DNA of 56,679 nt from Mediterraneibacter faecis JCM 15917 (GCA_001312505.1 BBDW01000018.1:1-56679), one strand, 5' to 3'; positions 1 through 9,015 are shown, counted from the first letter of the stretch. Program-made: numbers and translations. Notes: generated by a model from the sequence alone, not told the origin.

Positions 1-231
1 GCAAAAATAAGACAGCTTCACGAAACGATGGAAGCCGCCGTACAGACCGCAGCGGATGCTGAAAAGTGGATTGCCCTAATGAAACAGTATGTCAACCCTG
101 TGGAGCTGACCGCCGAACTTCTGAACACTCTAATTGAAAAAATAACCGTCCACGAAGCTGCCAAGGGCGAGGACGGAAGCCGTGAACAGGAAGTAGAAAT
201 CTACTACCGCTTCATCGGCAAAATCGACTGA
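1..231 (+). CDS. C-terminal end of a large serine recombinase (partial)
   Basis: The reading frame is open from the first base and ends at the TGA at 229-231. The 76 visible residues contain ELLNTLIEKITVHE and EVEIYYRFIGKI, typical of the C-terminal DUF4368 region of Tn4451/TnpX-type large serine recombinases, which integrate and excise mobile elements. The catalytic N-terminus lies outside the window. Directly downstream an XRE-SdpI gene resumes in mid-domain, so this is read as the integrase at the right edge of another element. Family assignment is firm; element identity is unknown. Confidence 0.8.
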   Translation, partial: AKIRQLHETMEAAVQTAADAEKWIALMKQYVNPVELTAELLNTLIEKITVHEAAKGEDGSREQEVEIYYRFIGKID

Positions 232-265
232 CCTTTCTTTTTTACCCAACAATATCTTTAATTAA

Positions 266-1050
266 GGGAAACGGGATTATCCGTTCCGGATGCAGATGTT
301 TTGATTGAAATGGCAAATTTGCTTGATGTATCGGTTAGTCAATTGCTTGGAATTGAGGAGAGTATCCATAGTAATGGGAATTTGGCGGAAGAATTGGCGG
401 AACTAAATGAACAGCTGGCAAGAAAAAAGCAAAAAGAAAAGTTGTTGTATCAGGCAAACCAGAAAAGAGGTCTGATTCTGTTTGTTACATTTTTATCTAT
501 GATGATTACAATGAGTGTGAAAAATGAAGTCGTATCAATTCTAATGGCAGGAATATGTATGCTGATTGCAGGTATCGTACTGTATCGTAATTTGGCCTTG
601 TTTACAAGTCTAACAACTGACGATTTAAGGCTTGGTATTTTCCGTGTTACCACACTTTGCAATATTAGCATTTTAATCATTGGTATTGTTTTTGCTTTTC
701 TGAGTGCAGTTGATGTCATTACTTTTTCGGAAAATGGAGAGAAACTATTTGCTATGGTATTATTGTCTTGCATAATGGTTTTTATAGGTATTGTATCGCC
801 GAAGTTGCCATATAACAGACATACCGGCCTTCGTTTGCCATGGACTGTGCGTGATGAAGATACCTGGAAGATTGCACATAGAATTTTAGGATTTATTTCA
901 TTTCCGATGGTATTGCTGTATATAGCCTGTGCATTAACAATTTCTGATTTTGAGATTGTGTCTGTTGTAACAATGCTTATCTGGATCAGTATTCCAGGTG
1001 GAATATCCTATATTTATTTCTATAAAAAATACCACAGTAACAAAAAGTAA
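266..1050 (+). pseudogene. XRE-SdpI membrane regulator, 5' end removed by element insertion
   Basis: From codon GAA at 268 the frame reads ETGLSVPDADVLIEMANLLD and then VSVSQLLG, the last third of an XRE helix-turn-helix domain. The upstream frame has a stop and no recognition helix. The rest is a coiled linker and about six membrane segments, with SPKLPYNRHTGLRLPWT and DEDTWKIAHRILG typical of the SdpI (immunity) family. Such fusions are DNA-binding membrane proteins linked to peptide-toxin immunity. The 5' part should lie left of the element ending at about 265. The internal TTG/ATG codons at 301-310 would give a protein lacking a complete HTH. Confidence 0.8.
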
Positions 1051-1098
1051 AAAGCTATCCATTAAAACACAGAAAGTCTTAGTTATAAAATAGAGGAT

Positions 1099-1150
1099 GT
1101 AGAAATTGGGGAGATTATCCGATGGTTCGGACAGTCTCCCCCCCATTATC
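1099..1150. terminator. Bidirectional terminator-like hairpin, copy A of a two-copy repeat
   Basis: GGGGAGA and TCTCCCC pair around an inner TCCGA/TCGGA stem, between two convergent genes. A near copy with the same GTAGAAATT lead lies at 54172-54224 on the other side of the ICE. The copies differ mostly in G/C-run length: here G4 then C7, there G7, G7 then C3. Confidence 0.6.
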
Positions 1151-1155
1151 CTGTT

Positions 1156-2565
1156 TTATCTCCAGAAATCTGTTTTTTGTCTAAGACCGATGTCTGCACT
1201 TTTAAAAACCGGGTTGATTCCCTGTTTTAACTGCACTTCATAATCTTGGATCGCTTTCAATGCAATCCCTGATAAAATCAGGATAACCGGAATGTTAATG
1301 AGCGCCATAACCCCCCCCATCAGTACATCGGAAAGATCCCACAAAAGAGACATCTCCATTCCTGCGCCCAGAAAGATTGCAAGTGCCGATACCAGTCTGA
1401 AGCCTTTCATAAAAGCTTTTTCCGGCTGTTTTTTGTGAATGTAGATTAAAAGATTGTCACAATAGAAGCAGTTTCCGAGCAGAGTTGTAAATGCAAAAAA
1501 TACCATTGCAACTGTAATGAAGATCGGCCCGAAAGAACCAAGTGATTCCTGAAGAGATGCCTGTACCCATGGTGCTCCCTGCAATTCTTTTGCCGGATCG
1601 ATCCCGGATGACATACACATCATTGCTGTTGCTGTACAAAGCAACAAAGTATCAATAAATACGGATAACATCTGTACCAGCCCTGTTTTACTGGATGGCT
1701 GACATTTGCCGAAGCTGATGCATTCGGAGCGGAACCAATACCTGCCTCATTGGAATAGAGTCCCCCCCGGCGGATTCCCTGCATCATGGCTGAACCGGAA
1801 AATGCTCCGAAAATTGCTTTGAAATCAAATGCTTCTTCAAAAATGCGCACGAACATTGCCGGCACGTTCTGAATATTGATAATTACTACCAGAAGTGAAA
1901 TTCCGATATACGCAATCCCCCATTACCGGCACAACCATTGAAGTTACTTTTACGATACGTGATCCGCCGCCAAGCAGACACCATCCTGTCAGCACTGCCA
2001 AAATCCCACCGATGATCCAGGGACTCATCTTTGCATCATAAAAAGAAAATACTGAAAATGTAGACTGCAGATTATAAGATGCCAGCATATTAAATCCAAA
2101 TGCGTAGGTTAAAATCATTGCAACGCAGAAAACAATTGCCAGCGGGCGACAATGAAGTGCCGCTTCAATATAGTAAGCCGGTCCTCCATAACAGCTTCCG
2201 TCTTTTCCTTTTTTCTTATAAATCTGTGCCAATGTACTTTCGATCAGTGCAGATGCACTTCCGATGATCGCAATCACCCACATCCAGAATACAGAACCAA
2301 ATCCACCTATACAAATCGCCGATGAAACCCCGACAATATTTCCCGTTCCCACACGGGATGCTGTTGAAACCATAAGTGCCTGAAAAGAGGAAATTGCCCC
2401 TTTATCCTCCGGCTTTTCCATCACGGATCCACAAGCATTCTTAAATAATCTTACCTGTGGAAATCTTGTGCGGATTGTAAAATAGACTCCCGCACCAATC
2501 AGTAGAATGACCAGCAGCTTGCTGTACATAAAAGAACTGATTGTACCAATAATTGTTTGAAACAT
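1156..2565 (-). pseudogene. AGCS-family sodium:amino-acid (alanine) symporter, frame-broken
   Basis: Three frames together give one complete AGCS symporter, an inner-membrane protein that takes up alanine or glycine with sodium. Family marks are GTGNIVGVSSAI, CYGGPAYYIE and the LYSNEAGIGSAPNA motif. The start at 2565 (MFQTIIG) has an AGAAGG site just upstream. Frame breaks lie at about 1917, where an expected GGGG is GGGGG, and at about 1682, where an expected GGGG is GGG. The RRGG before LYSNEAG has one glycine more than the family, from a G7 run. The gene may be intact in the cell if these run lengths are wrong. Confidence 0.8.
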
Positions 2566-2729
2566 ACCTTCTTTCCTTTCTCTGTTTGCTGTCAATATAT
2601 TAACGGAAAGAAGGTGGATTTGCAAGCTTTTTTACATTTTAGTACTTGGTTTGAAAACTGATGGAAGAATAATACGATACTGTGATAGAATAAGGAAAAT
2701 ATACCAAAAGGATATATAGCGATAGCCCC

Positions 2730-4082
2730 TTATATTTTCGGAAATCGGAAAATAAAACTCGTTCCGATATCTTCGATACTTTCGACGTGAATGGTTCCAT
2801 TGTGGAGGTTTACAATCCAGCGCACCATAGAAAGGCCGAGACCGGTACCGCCATTTTCTTTGGAACGGCTTTTGTCTATGCGATAGAAACGCTCCCAGAT
2901 TTTGTCCAGGTGTTCCTCACTTATTCCAATACCATCATCTTTCACTTCACCGACAATCTGGTCATTTTCGACCTTCAGGATAACATGAATATGTCCATTT
3001 GTTTTTCCGTAATTGATGGCATTGGTTATTAAATTCATCATCATACGCAAGAGCAATGTCTGGTCGCCGTTCATAAATAAGTCGTCCTGCTTTTGCAGGG
3101 TGATTTCAATATTTTTTTCCTGTGCTTTTGTCTGCAGTTCTTCTATTACAAGTTCGCTTAATAATCCAAAATCCAGTTTTTCCATCAGATGCTGCTCATC
3201 CTGTTCGTTTCTGGCGATCATTAACATTTCGCTTGTCAGCTTTGACATTCGTTTTGCCTGCCTTAAGATGACTGCAATCTCTTCTTTATCTTCCGCAGAT
3301 AAGTTTTCATTTTCCAATAAGTACTCACATTGGGAAATGATAACAGCAACGGGAGTCCGCAGTTCATGGGATACGTCTGATGTGAATTGACGTTCCTTCT
3401 CAAACGAAAATTCCAAGCGCTCAAACATTTCGTTAAATTTCTCCGACAATTCGTATAATTCATCTTTTGCTTTTGGCAGAGACAATCGTTTGGAAAGATC
3501 TTTTCCATTGCTGATGTTTTCAACTTCATCGCAGATAAGATCCACCTGTCTCAATGCCCGCTTGATCATAAAATATCCGATGGCCCAAATCAGAATAATG
3601 AGTAATGGGAATACAATCAACAGCATTTTCTCGGATGTCTGCATGAAAAGTTCTATAGAATGTACGGAGGTAATTCCTCGTACCCACATTTCCTCATCGT
3701 CACCGTAAGTGTAAACGCTGTCATATATCATCCATTTTCGATTTGATCTGGTTATCATTCGCGGTGTATTCGACTTGAGGATAGTTTCTTCTGGAAATTG
3801 GGTTGGAATCGTTCCATAAAGTAAGCGTCCGTTTTTGTCATAAATACAAAACATAATACCGTCATCGTAAAATTCGGTATTGCCGTCAAGATAAAAGGAA
3901 TCATCCTGAAAATTAATATTTGAAGAGAAACCAGTCACTGCGGCACTGATTTCTTCTTCTGTCGCAGAAATTCCAACCTTATCCACAAAAAGAAGGACGA
4001 GAACTAAAATAGTCCCAAGAACTACGGCAATGATTCCGGTGTACCATAGCGTAATTTTTTTCTTGATCGTCAGCTGTTTCAT
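2730..4082 (-). CDS. Sensor histidine kinase (OmpR-type partner)
   Basis: A 450-residue membrane kinase. Transmembrane segments lie near residues 11-33 and 152-173 and flank an extracellular sensor domain. HAMP follows, then the DHp motif SDVSHELRTPVAV with His239, N box NLITNAINYG, DDGIGI and GGTGLGL. It should autophosphorylate His239 and pass phosphate to the regulator at 4079-4756. ATGA overlap of its start with the regulator stop shows an operon. The signal sensed cannot be told from sequence. The frame is intact and AT-rich, like the chromosome. Confidence 0.93.
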   Translation of the reverse strand: MKQLTIKKKITLWYTGIIAVVLGTILVLVLLFVDKVGISATEEEISAAVTGFSSNINFQDDSFYLDGNTEFYDDGIMFCIYDKNGRLLYGTIPTQFPEETILKSNTPRMITRSNRKWMIYDSVYTYGDDEEMWVRGITSVHSIELFMQTSEKMLLIVFPLLIILIWAIGYFMIKRALRQVDLICDEVENISNGKDLSKRLSLPKAKDELYELSEKFNEMFERLEFSFEKERQFTSDVSHELRTPVAVIISQCEYLLENENLSAEDKEEIAVILRQAKRMSKLTSEMLMIARNEQDEQHLMEKLDFGLLSELVIEELQTKAQEKNIEITLQKQDDLFMNGDQTLLLRMMMNLITNAINYGKTNGHIHVILKVENDQIVGEVKDDGIGISEEHLDKIWERFYRIDKSRSKENGGTGLGLSMVRWIVNLHNGTIHVESIEDIGTSFIFRFPKI

Positions 4083-4756
4083 TCGTTTTCCCTTATTACA
4101 TATCCGACACCGCGAACAGTGTGGATGAGTTTTTGTTCATATTGTGCATCGATTTTTTTTCGTAAATAGCGAATGTATACGTCGATCACATTGGAACCAC
4201 CTTCAAAATCAAAGTCCCACGCATTCTGTTCAATCTGCTGTCTTGTCATTACGATATTTTTGTTGCGCATAAGACATTCCAGAACCATAAATTCTTTTGC
4301 AGAAAGATCAATTTCATTTCCGGCTCTTGTAACCTTTCTTGTGTCACGATCCAGAATAAGATCTGCTATTTTTAGTTGATTGGATGTAAATTGTGGCTTT
4401 CTACGCATCATGACACGGATTCTTGCAAGTAGTTCTTCAAATGCAAATGGTTTGATCAGGTAATCATCGGCACCAAGATCCAGTCCTTTGACACGGTCTT
4501 CAATGCTGTCTTTTGCTGTCAGTAACAGAACCGGTGTATCATCTTCTCGTTGCCTTAATTCTCTTAAGATTTCATATCCGTCCTTTCCCGGCAACATGAT
4601 ATCAAGAATAATACCATCGTAGGAAGTCATATCGATATAATCCATTGCTTCCAGACCATCCCCCCCACAGGCATCTACACTGTAATGTTCCTTGACAAGC
4701 CTTTTTTTGACAATGTTTCTTAAATCATTCTCGTCTTCTACAATCAGTAATCTCAT
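4079..4756 (-). CDS. OmpR/PhoB-family response regulator
   Basis: The receiver domain has acidic pocket VEDEND, phosphoacceptor Asp52 in IILDIMLPGKDG and YLIKPF; a C-terminal winged helix ends GVGYVIRENE. The start MRLLIVEDE at 4756 fits the family; an in-frame ATG at 4810 would add 18 residues, and neither has a good ribosome site. ACGGDGLEA has an extra glycine from a G7 run at 4665, where relatives have one. It pairs with the downstream kinase. The divergent lipoprotein at 4915 shares its upstream region and is a likely target. Confidence 0.92.
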   Translation of the reverse strand: MRLLIVEDENDLRNIVKKRLVKEHYSVDACGGDGLEAMDYIDMTSYDGIILDIMLPGKDGYEILRELRQREDDTPVLLLTAKDSIEDRVKGLDLGADDYLIKPFAFEELLARIRVMMRRKPQFTSNQLKIADLILDRDTRKVTRAGNEIDLSAKEFMVLECLMRNKNIVMTRQQIEQNAWDFDFEGGSNVIDVYIRYLRKKIDAQYEQKLIHTVRGVGYVIRENE

Positions 4757-4914
4757 AATGTAATTATTATAATACCAATCATTTTCGTGTGCTAGAGTCC
4801 TTTTTTTCATTTTTTGAAATTACTATTTGTTTTAATCTTTTTTTAATCTTCCCCCCTATATGATACATATAACAGCAAAAACAAAACATCCAAGAGACGG
4901 AAGGAGAACACATT
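4757..4914. promoter_or_regulatory. Divergent intergenic region between regulator and lipoprotein
   Basis: This AT-rich gap separates the leftward TCS operon from the rightward lipoprotein gene. It carries TTTTAATC and TTTTTAATC direct repeats near 4831 and 4844, a plausible OmpR-type half-site pair, and a C6 run at 4852. Placement rather than an exact promoter match supports a regulatory role. Confidence 0.4.
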
Positions 4915-5399
4915 ATGAAAAAATATTAGTAGTTTTATTATCTCTCACATTAATATTTGCTTTTACAGGATGCACTTCATCCAATAATGGAGCAGCAGAA
5001 GATATAGAAATTAAGACACAGGAAGTTGTAACATCAAATACAGATGACAATGATGATAATATCAGTAACACAGAAAACGCAGTAGAGAATGCGAACGAAA
5101 AGGATTATGATTTCTCTTCTTATGAAAACGATATCCGTAATATAACAAAAAGTGTAAACAATGCAAAAACATCTACAAATGCATCTGAGAATCACGAACA
5201 ATTCTACACTTTGAAAAAACAGGTAGACGCAGTCGATGACGAACTGGATAAGCTTGACGATGAATTTGAGTATGCTTACCAGATGAAAGAGATTAGCTTC
5301 GAGACATACAAAGCGAGAGAACGCACGATTGAAAAACTGGAAGATGAACTGGAATTAGCAGAAGAAGCACTGGAAAATAAATACGGAATTGACGATTAA
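4915..5399 (+). CDS. Secreted lipoprotein, start frame-shifted by one A
   Basis: A strong AAGGAG site sits 9 nt before the ATG at 4915. As written that ATG meets a stop after three codons, because 4918-4923 is A6. With A7 the protein would begin MKKILVVLLSLTLIFAFTGC, a lipoprotein signal with lipobox FTGC. The mature part is acidic and low-complexity, then a helical region with KQVDAVDDELDKLDDE and coiled-coil EKLEDELELAEEALE. It should be membrane-anchored outside the cell. Function unknown; it is divergent from the TCS and may be its target. Confidence 0.7.
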
Positions 5400-5707
5400 T
5401 TCCATATCGACTTCTTCAGAAACCATATCTGTCAGGGAATAACCAGAATCGCCCGGCACAGATTTTATATCACCTTCTTGAGTTTTACTTGGAATGGATG
5501 CTTGCGAAATGCTTTGAGTCGTTCTACTATGGTTTCGCCTTTCCAATTACTTTTTATCTTTTCAATTACTTTTTATCTTTTCAATTACGCCGGAGTAAAC
5601 AAATTAATTCGATTACTAACACAAGTGATAGTGGCACCATATGAATAATCGGGTATTATGAATATAACATAATGAATAGAATATTCTTACCGGGGAGGCG
5701 AAAAATT
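5400..5707. other. Intergenic stretch without a convincing gene
   Basis: AT-rich DNA between the lipoprotein and the split membrane-protein gene. A leftward frame of 63 residues (5355-5546) has no recognised motif, no good ribosome site and overlaps the lipoprotein, so it is not called. The stretch contains the short tandem repeat at 5544-5588. Confidence 0.5.
5544..5588 (+). repeat. Short tandem repeat, 19-bp unit, about 2.4 copies
   Basis: The unit CAATTACTTTTTATCTTTT occurs twice exactly (5544-5562, 5563-5581) and continues as CAATTAC to 5588. It is a simple slippage-type repeat in non-coding DNA. Confidence 0.85.
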
Positions 5708-5925
5708 ATGGATAAAAAAAAGAATGAAAAATGGGAAATTGTAGGCGTATATCTGTTATTTATTATTGGAGTGGTTGGATGCATCTTCTGCATATTCAAT
5801 GAAATTAATAAACAAAAAGAGTTTGAAAATTCTACTGATATTCGAAGGGTGAGTGCAGTTATTACTCAAGCAAAAGAAGATGAAGAGTCTAGGATGATAA
5901 AATATGATGTTAATTATTCATATGA
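5708..5925 (+). pseudogene. Membrane protein (DUF3592-like), 5' half, split by the ICE
   Basis: GGGGAGG precedes the ATG at 5708. The frame has one membrane helix (about residues 11-30, VYLLFIIGVVGCIFCIF) and runs to DVNYSY before meeting ICE sequence and a stop at 5929. The missing remainder resumes at 53878 in the same frame with SYEVEGETYKGRG. Joined at the shared TCATATGA, the two give one protein of about 165 residues with a helix at each end and a soluble middle, the layout of DUF3592 proteins. Function unknown. Confidence 0.85.
5918..5925 (+). repeat. Left ICE junction, TCATATGA target repeat
   Basis: The 8-bp palindrome TCATATGA is present at both junctions. Serine integrases usually duplicate only a 2-3 bp core, so part of the identity may be pre-existing similarity between target and ICE end. 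Confidence 0.75.
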
Positions 5926-5931
5926 TTAGCG

Positions 5932-5942
5932 CCTATTAGGAA
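5932..5942 (+). repeat. ICE left terminal inverted repeat
   Basis: CCTATTAGGAA is the exact reverse complement of 53861-53871. ACAGTGT lies inside on both ends at slightly different spacing. It probably forms part of the integrase attachment site. Confidence 0.7.
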
Positions 5943-5973
5943 AACACACTGTCAAAGGGGTTTGTAGCGGGGG

Positions 5974-7662
5974 TTAGCCCGCTACTGCGGTATCTTCCGT
6001 AGTGTTGATTTCAATGTACTCGGCAATCTTGCGGAGCTCGTCAGCAAATTTGAATTTCACGCTGATATTGCCGTTTTCATAGACCTTGATATAGTCCACA
6101 AGTTCAACCAAGATTTCACGGTTGAGGGCTTCAATGTTCTGATACTTCATAAAGGCTACCAGTGCAGGATGCTCATTGTCCACACCGTTTGCCAGTTCTG
6201 CGCGTTCAGCGTTCAGCCGGGTAAGCACCGCGGAAATATCAGAAGTCTGCCGTTCATAGTCAGCCTTCATATCCCGGTATTCCTGCTGGGTGATTTCACC
6301 GTCTTTCCAGTCCTGATAAAGAGATTGCTTGTAGCGTGTTATCTTTATCAGTTCCCGCTCTTTTGCAGCTATCAGATCGTCCAGTCGGTAAGACTGGCTT
6401 TTTTTGATTGGAGCGGAATTGATCTGCGTTACGATTTCTGAGTAGGAAACAGCTAAATGTACCTGATGCTGTACGGCGAACAGAACAGCAGCCTCCAGCC
6501 GTTCATGCTTGATTGAGTGCATGGTGCAGGCTGCCCGGGAACGGTTCTTGTAGGTTGAGCAAGAATAATATACATTGTTGTTCTTGCTAACGCATCGGGT
6601 AATGGCCCGCCCGCAATCGGCACATTTCAGAAAGCCGCTGAATAAATGTACCTCACGGCCTTTCGGGGAAGTACGGGTATCACGCTGTAAGAGAGCCTGT
6701 ACCTTATCGAAAGTTTCATAGTCGATAATGGCCTCATGTGTTCCAGCCACTTCCACCCATTCCTCGCGGGGAACAGCTTCAATCTGGTGTACCTTGTAGC
6801 TTTTCACCCGGCTCCGACCTTGGGCTAAGTCCCCCCCGGTGTAGGTCGGATTGGTAAGAATGGAGTGGATCATGCGGGCTCCCCCCCACATAGGATCGTC
6901 ATACCCTCTTGTCGAAACAGGCAAGCCCTTTTGTACCTTGTAAGCCGAGGGGCTCGGTACGCCGTGTTCGTTCAGGTACAACGCGATAGCACGTTTTGAT
7001 GACCCTTGAATAAGCATTGTGAAAATGAGTTTGACATTTTCAGCAGCATCGGGATCAACAATCAGCCTGTGCTTGTCCTTTGGGTGCTTTACATAGCCGT
7101 AAGGAGCAAATGCTCCGATATACTGGCCGTTGCGCCGTTTGTAATCAAATACCTGCCGGATCTTTTTGGAAGTCTGATAGCAGTAATTATCGTTCATCAC
7201 GTTTGTAATGGGAACGATGATATTTGAAACGCTGTCGGGGTTCTTGTAGCTGTCCACATTCTCAGCAAGGCTGATAAAGCGAACACCCATTTGAACAAAC
7301 AGGTTGTCGATCAAACTTCCGGCATCGCTATAATTTCGTGCGAAGCGGGACAGGTCTTTTACTATAACGCAGTTGATTTTACCACTCATGACATCCGCCA
7401 AGAGCCGTTGAAAATCTTCACGGTTAGCGTCCGTTCCAGTATGTCCGTCATCTACATATTCCGTGATACTTTCAAACTCGTCAATGTTGCGTCGGTAAAA
7501 ATCGTTCAGTAGGTCACGCTGGTTCTTTACGCTGTTGCTATCGTCTTTTCCTTTTTTCAAATCTTCCTTTGAAAGCCGGATATAGATGCCCAGCCGCCAG
7601 CGGCGGATTGTGTAAGAGGGAGAGAAACTCTGCTGATACCCTCTGTTTTTTGCTCGTGCCAT
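5974..7662 (-). CDS. ICE large serine recombinase (integrase)
   Basis: A 562-residue recombinase. The catalytic domain opens LGIYIRLSKED with nucleophile Ser31 and has VIVKDLSRFARN; a recombinase domain follows (YGYVKHPKDKHRLIVDPDAA), then zinc ribbon CADCGRAITR and SCSTY, and a C-terminal coiled coil. AAGGAGG lies 4 nt before the ATG. Its position at the left end, tail toward the junction, marks it as the enzyme that integrates and excises this ICE. TYTGGDL and MWGGA carry one glycine more than usual, from G7 runs at about 6831 and 6882; the frame stays open. Confidence 0.95.
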   Translation of the reverse strand: MARAKNRGYQQSFSPSYTIRRWRLGIYIRLSKEDLKKGKDDSNSVKNQRDLLNDFYRRNIDEFESITEYVDDGHTGTDANREDFQRLLADVMSGKINCVIVKDLSRFARNYSDAGSLIDNLFVQMGVRFISLAENVDSYKNPDSVSNIIVPITNVMNDNYCYQTSKKIRQVFDYKRRNGQYIGAFAPYGYVKHPKDKHRLIVDPDAAENVKLIFTMLIQGSSKRAIALYLNEHGVPSPSAYKVQKGLPVSTRGYDDPMWGGARMIHSILTNPTYTGGDLAQGRSRVKSYKVHQIEAVPREEWVEVAGTHEAIIDYETFDKVQALLQRDTRTSPKGREVHLFSGFLKCADCGRAITRCVSKNNNVYYSCSTYKNRSRAACTMHSIKHERLEAAVLFAVQHQVHLAVSYSEIVTQINSAPIKKSQSYRLDDLIAAKERELIKITRYKQSLYQDWKDGEITQQEYRDMKADYERQTSDISAVLTRLNAERAELANGVDNEHPALVAFMKYQNIEALNREILVELVDYIKVYENGNISVKFKFADELRKIAEYIEINTTEDTAVAG

Positions 7663-7740
7663 TGTTCCTCCTTCCCTATCACATTACACTTATATTATAA
7701 CTCTGTCCGGGGGGGAGGACAACAAGGATGCCTCCGCTTC

Positions 7741-7755
7741 GGGACACTTTGTCTC
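7741..7755 (+). repeat. ICE palindrome site 1 (GGGACACTTTGTCTC)
   Basis: Copy 1 of the 15-copy family with GGGACA and TGTCYC half-sites around a 3-nt centre. Flanks CTTC and GAAG extend the symmetry. It lies between the integrase and the DUF6870-like gene. Confidence 0.85.
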
Positions 7756-7783
7756 GAAGAAGCAAAACGAGCTGTAACCGAAG

Positions 7784-8053
7784 TTACAGCCCGCTTCTTT
7801 GCCGCAGCAGGAAATCCGTCAGCTTATCTTGGAGAGATGGCCCGCTTTCAGCAAATTCAATTTTCACGCCAACCCCCCCACCGATGCAAAAGCAGTATGG
7901 ATTTTTGACAGTCTGCAAAAATCGAGAGATGCGCTCCTTTCGGGAAAGCGCATTGTCAAAGGTCATACCGCTCACATCAGGCAGGGACTCGGCAGCCACC
8001 GCGCCAATGTCAACGCTTCTCATTTGTTCAAGTTCCTGTGTAGTTAATTTCAC
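7784..8053 (-). CDS. DUF6870-like small ICE protein
   Basis: An 89-residue protein starting at GTG (8053) with AAGGAGG 6 nt upstream. The start KLTTQELEQMRSVDI and the core VKNPYCFCI...VKIEF resemble a small conserved protein found next to integrases in Tn1549-like ICEs, which I remember as DUF6870. No catalytic motif is visible. One glycine in IGGGVG comes from a C7 run at 7873. Function unknown; regulation of excision is a guess from position only. Confidence 0.7.
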   Translation of the reverse strand: MKLTTQELEQMRSVDIGAVAAESLPDVSGMTFDNALSRKERISRFLQTVKNPYCFCIGGGVGVKIEFAESGPSLQDKLTDFLLRQRSGL

Positions 8054-8108
8054 GGTAAACCTCCTTCGCAGATTGATAGAACGCCTCCCGCTGTTTGGTG
8101 GGGGAAAC

Positions 8109-8145
8109 GCAACAGGCCAGCACCACCGGGATGCTGGCCTGTTGC
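8109..8145. other. Strong 14-bp hairpin upstream of the DUF6870-like gene
   Basis: GCAACAGGCCAGCA (8109-8122) and TGCTGGCCTGTTGC (8132-8145) are perfect inverse complements with a 9-nt loop. No T-run follows on either strand, so it is not a standard intrinsic terminator; an RNA stability or attenuation element is possible. Confidence 0.6.
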
Positions 8146-8158
8146 CTTACTCCACCTT

Positions 8159-8173
8159 GGGACACTTTGTCTC
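8159..8173 (+). repeat. ICE palindrome site 2 (GGGACACTTTGTCTC)
   Basis: Copy 2 of the family, 14 bp past the hairpin at 8109-8145. CTT lies left and CGAG right of the core. Confidence 0.85.
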
Positions 8174-8194
8174 GAGGTTTATTATAGTTTTTGA

Positions 8195-8470
8195 ATATTA
8201 GAGAGCGCCGCACATATTTACTTGGCCTGTCCAAAGACAATCGTTATTTTCTGTGCGGCGCTCTCAACGCAAGTAAAGCGACAAGCCCGGAGGAACAGGC
8301 AGCCAACCTGTTCAGCGCCGGATCATGGCCTTGGGATGGCCGGGCCCATTTACAGTGTTGGTGTTGTTCGCTCAATCTCTTTTGGGAAATGTCACCGCGC
8401 ACCCACCGTCTGGCTCCACGTACTTACTCAGGGTTGCCGTTATTCCCTCGCGTTAGGAAGAAAACCTCCT
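8195..8470 (-). ncRNA. Candidate structured RNA downstream of the sigma-like gene
   Basis: No convincing protein frame exists here on either strand. The region closes with a perfect 14-bp inverted repeat, GAGAGCGCCGCACA (8201-8214) and TGTGCGGCGCTCTC (8252-8265), and contains a GAACAGG/CCTGTTC hairpin at about 8294-8316. GC-rich composition, stop codons in all frames and position directly after the sigma-like gene suggest a structured transcript. I recall similar sequence near this gene in other Clostridia ICEs but cannot name a family. The strand is inferred from flanking genes. Confidence 0.35.
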
Positions 8471-8471
8471 C

Positions 8472-8933
8472 TCATAAACCGAGACATTTTTTCATCAATT
8501 CCAAGTGGGTTAAGAAGAAAAAATCAAAAAGTTTTTTCATGCGTTCAAGGCCACGCTTGATCGACTGGCGAATAGACTCCTCATGTACGCCCTCGGCCTC
8601 GGCAATTTCCTTAATCGACTTGCCAAGAATGATATGTGCGTCAATTCTGCGGCCCTGGATCTCCGGCAGAGAATTGAGAGCGTTCCACAGACGAAGAAAG
8701 GTTTCCATCCGTTCAAGGAGCTCCTGCGGGGTCGGCTCATGCAGGCAAGCGGAATATTCAATCCCGTCATCGCAGTCCAGAGAATACTGCGCCTTGTGCC
8801 GGGAGAGCCGCCGCTGGTAGGCCATTTCATAGCGGGCATCGGCCTTGAATACCTCGGCCACCTCGTCAGAAACTTCGATAAGCTGATCCTGCGTGTACCA
8901 ATAATAAAAATCTTTCAAATTGATAGTAGTCAT
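8472..8933 (-). CDS. Sigma-70 region 4-like ICE regulator
   Basis: The 153-residue protein starts MTTINLKDFYYWYTQDQ at 8933 with GGAGG 8 nt upstream. Its middle (EMAYQRRLSRHKAQYSLDC) and C-terminal helix-turn-helix (KSIKEIAEAEGVHEESIRQSI) match the small sigma-like factors of Tn916/Tn1549-like ICEs. It probably helps RNA polymerase at ICE promoters. A palindrome (site 3) sits about 80 bp upstream. The last 20 residues (FDFFFLTHLELMKKCLGL) are not family-typical. Confidence 0.85.
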   Translation of the reverse strand: MTTINLKDFYYWYTQDQLIEVSDEVAEVFKADARYEMAYQRRLSRHKAQYSLDCDDGIEYSACLHEPTPQELLERMETFLRLWNALNSLPEIQGRRIDAHIILGKSIKEIAEAEGVHEESIRQSIKRGLERMKKLFDFFFLTHLELMKKCLGL

Positions 8934-9015
8934 CGTAAAATCCTCCATTTCAGTTTGTTCGGGGGGGTTGGTCGGAAACGAAATGGAGCAACGGCGGAGA
9001 ACGGCACCGCACCTC

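Noticed and set aside
5355..5546. Leftward 63-residue frame after the lipoprotein
   Set aside because: No ribosome site, no motif and overlap with the lipoprotein 3' end.
7728..8201. Long rightward frame opposite the DUF6870-like gene
   Set aside because: It has no ribosome site or family motif, crosses two palindromes and lies opposite a coupled, family-like leftward gene.
8191..8820. Rightward frame of about 209 residues opposite the sigma-like gene
   Set aside because: Its second half is the antisense of a clear sigma-like protein and its first half is the structured, non-coding block.
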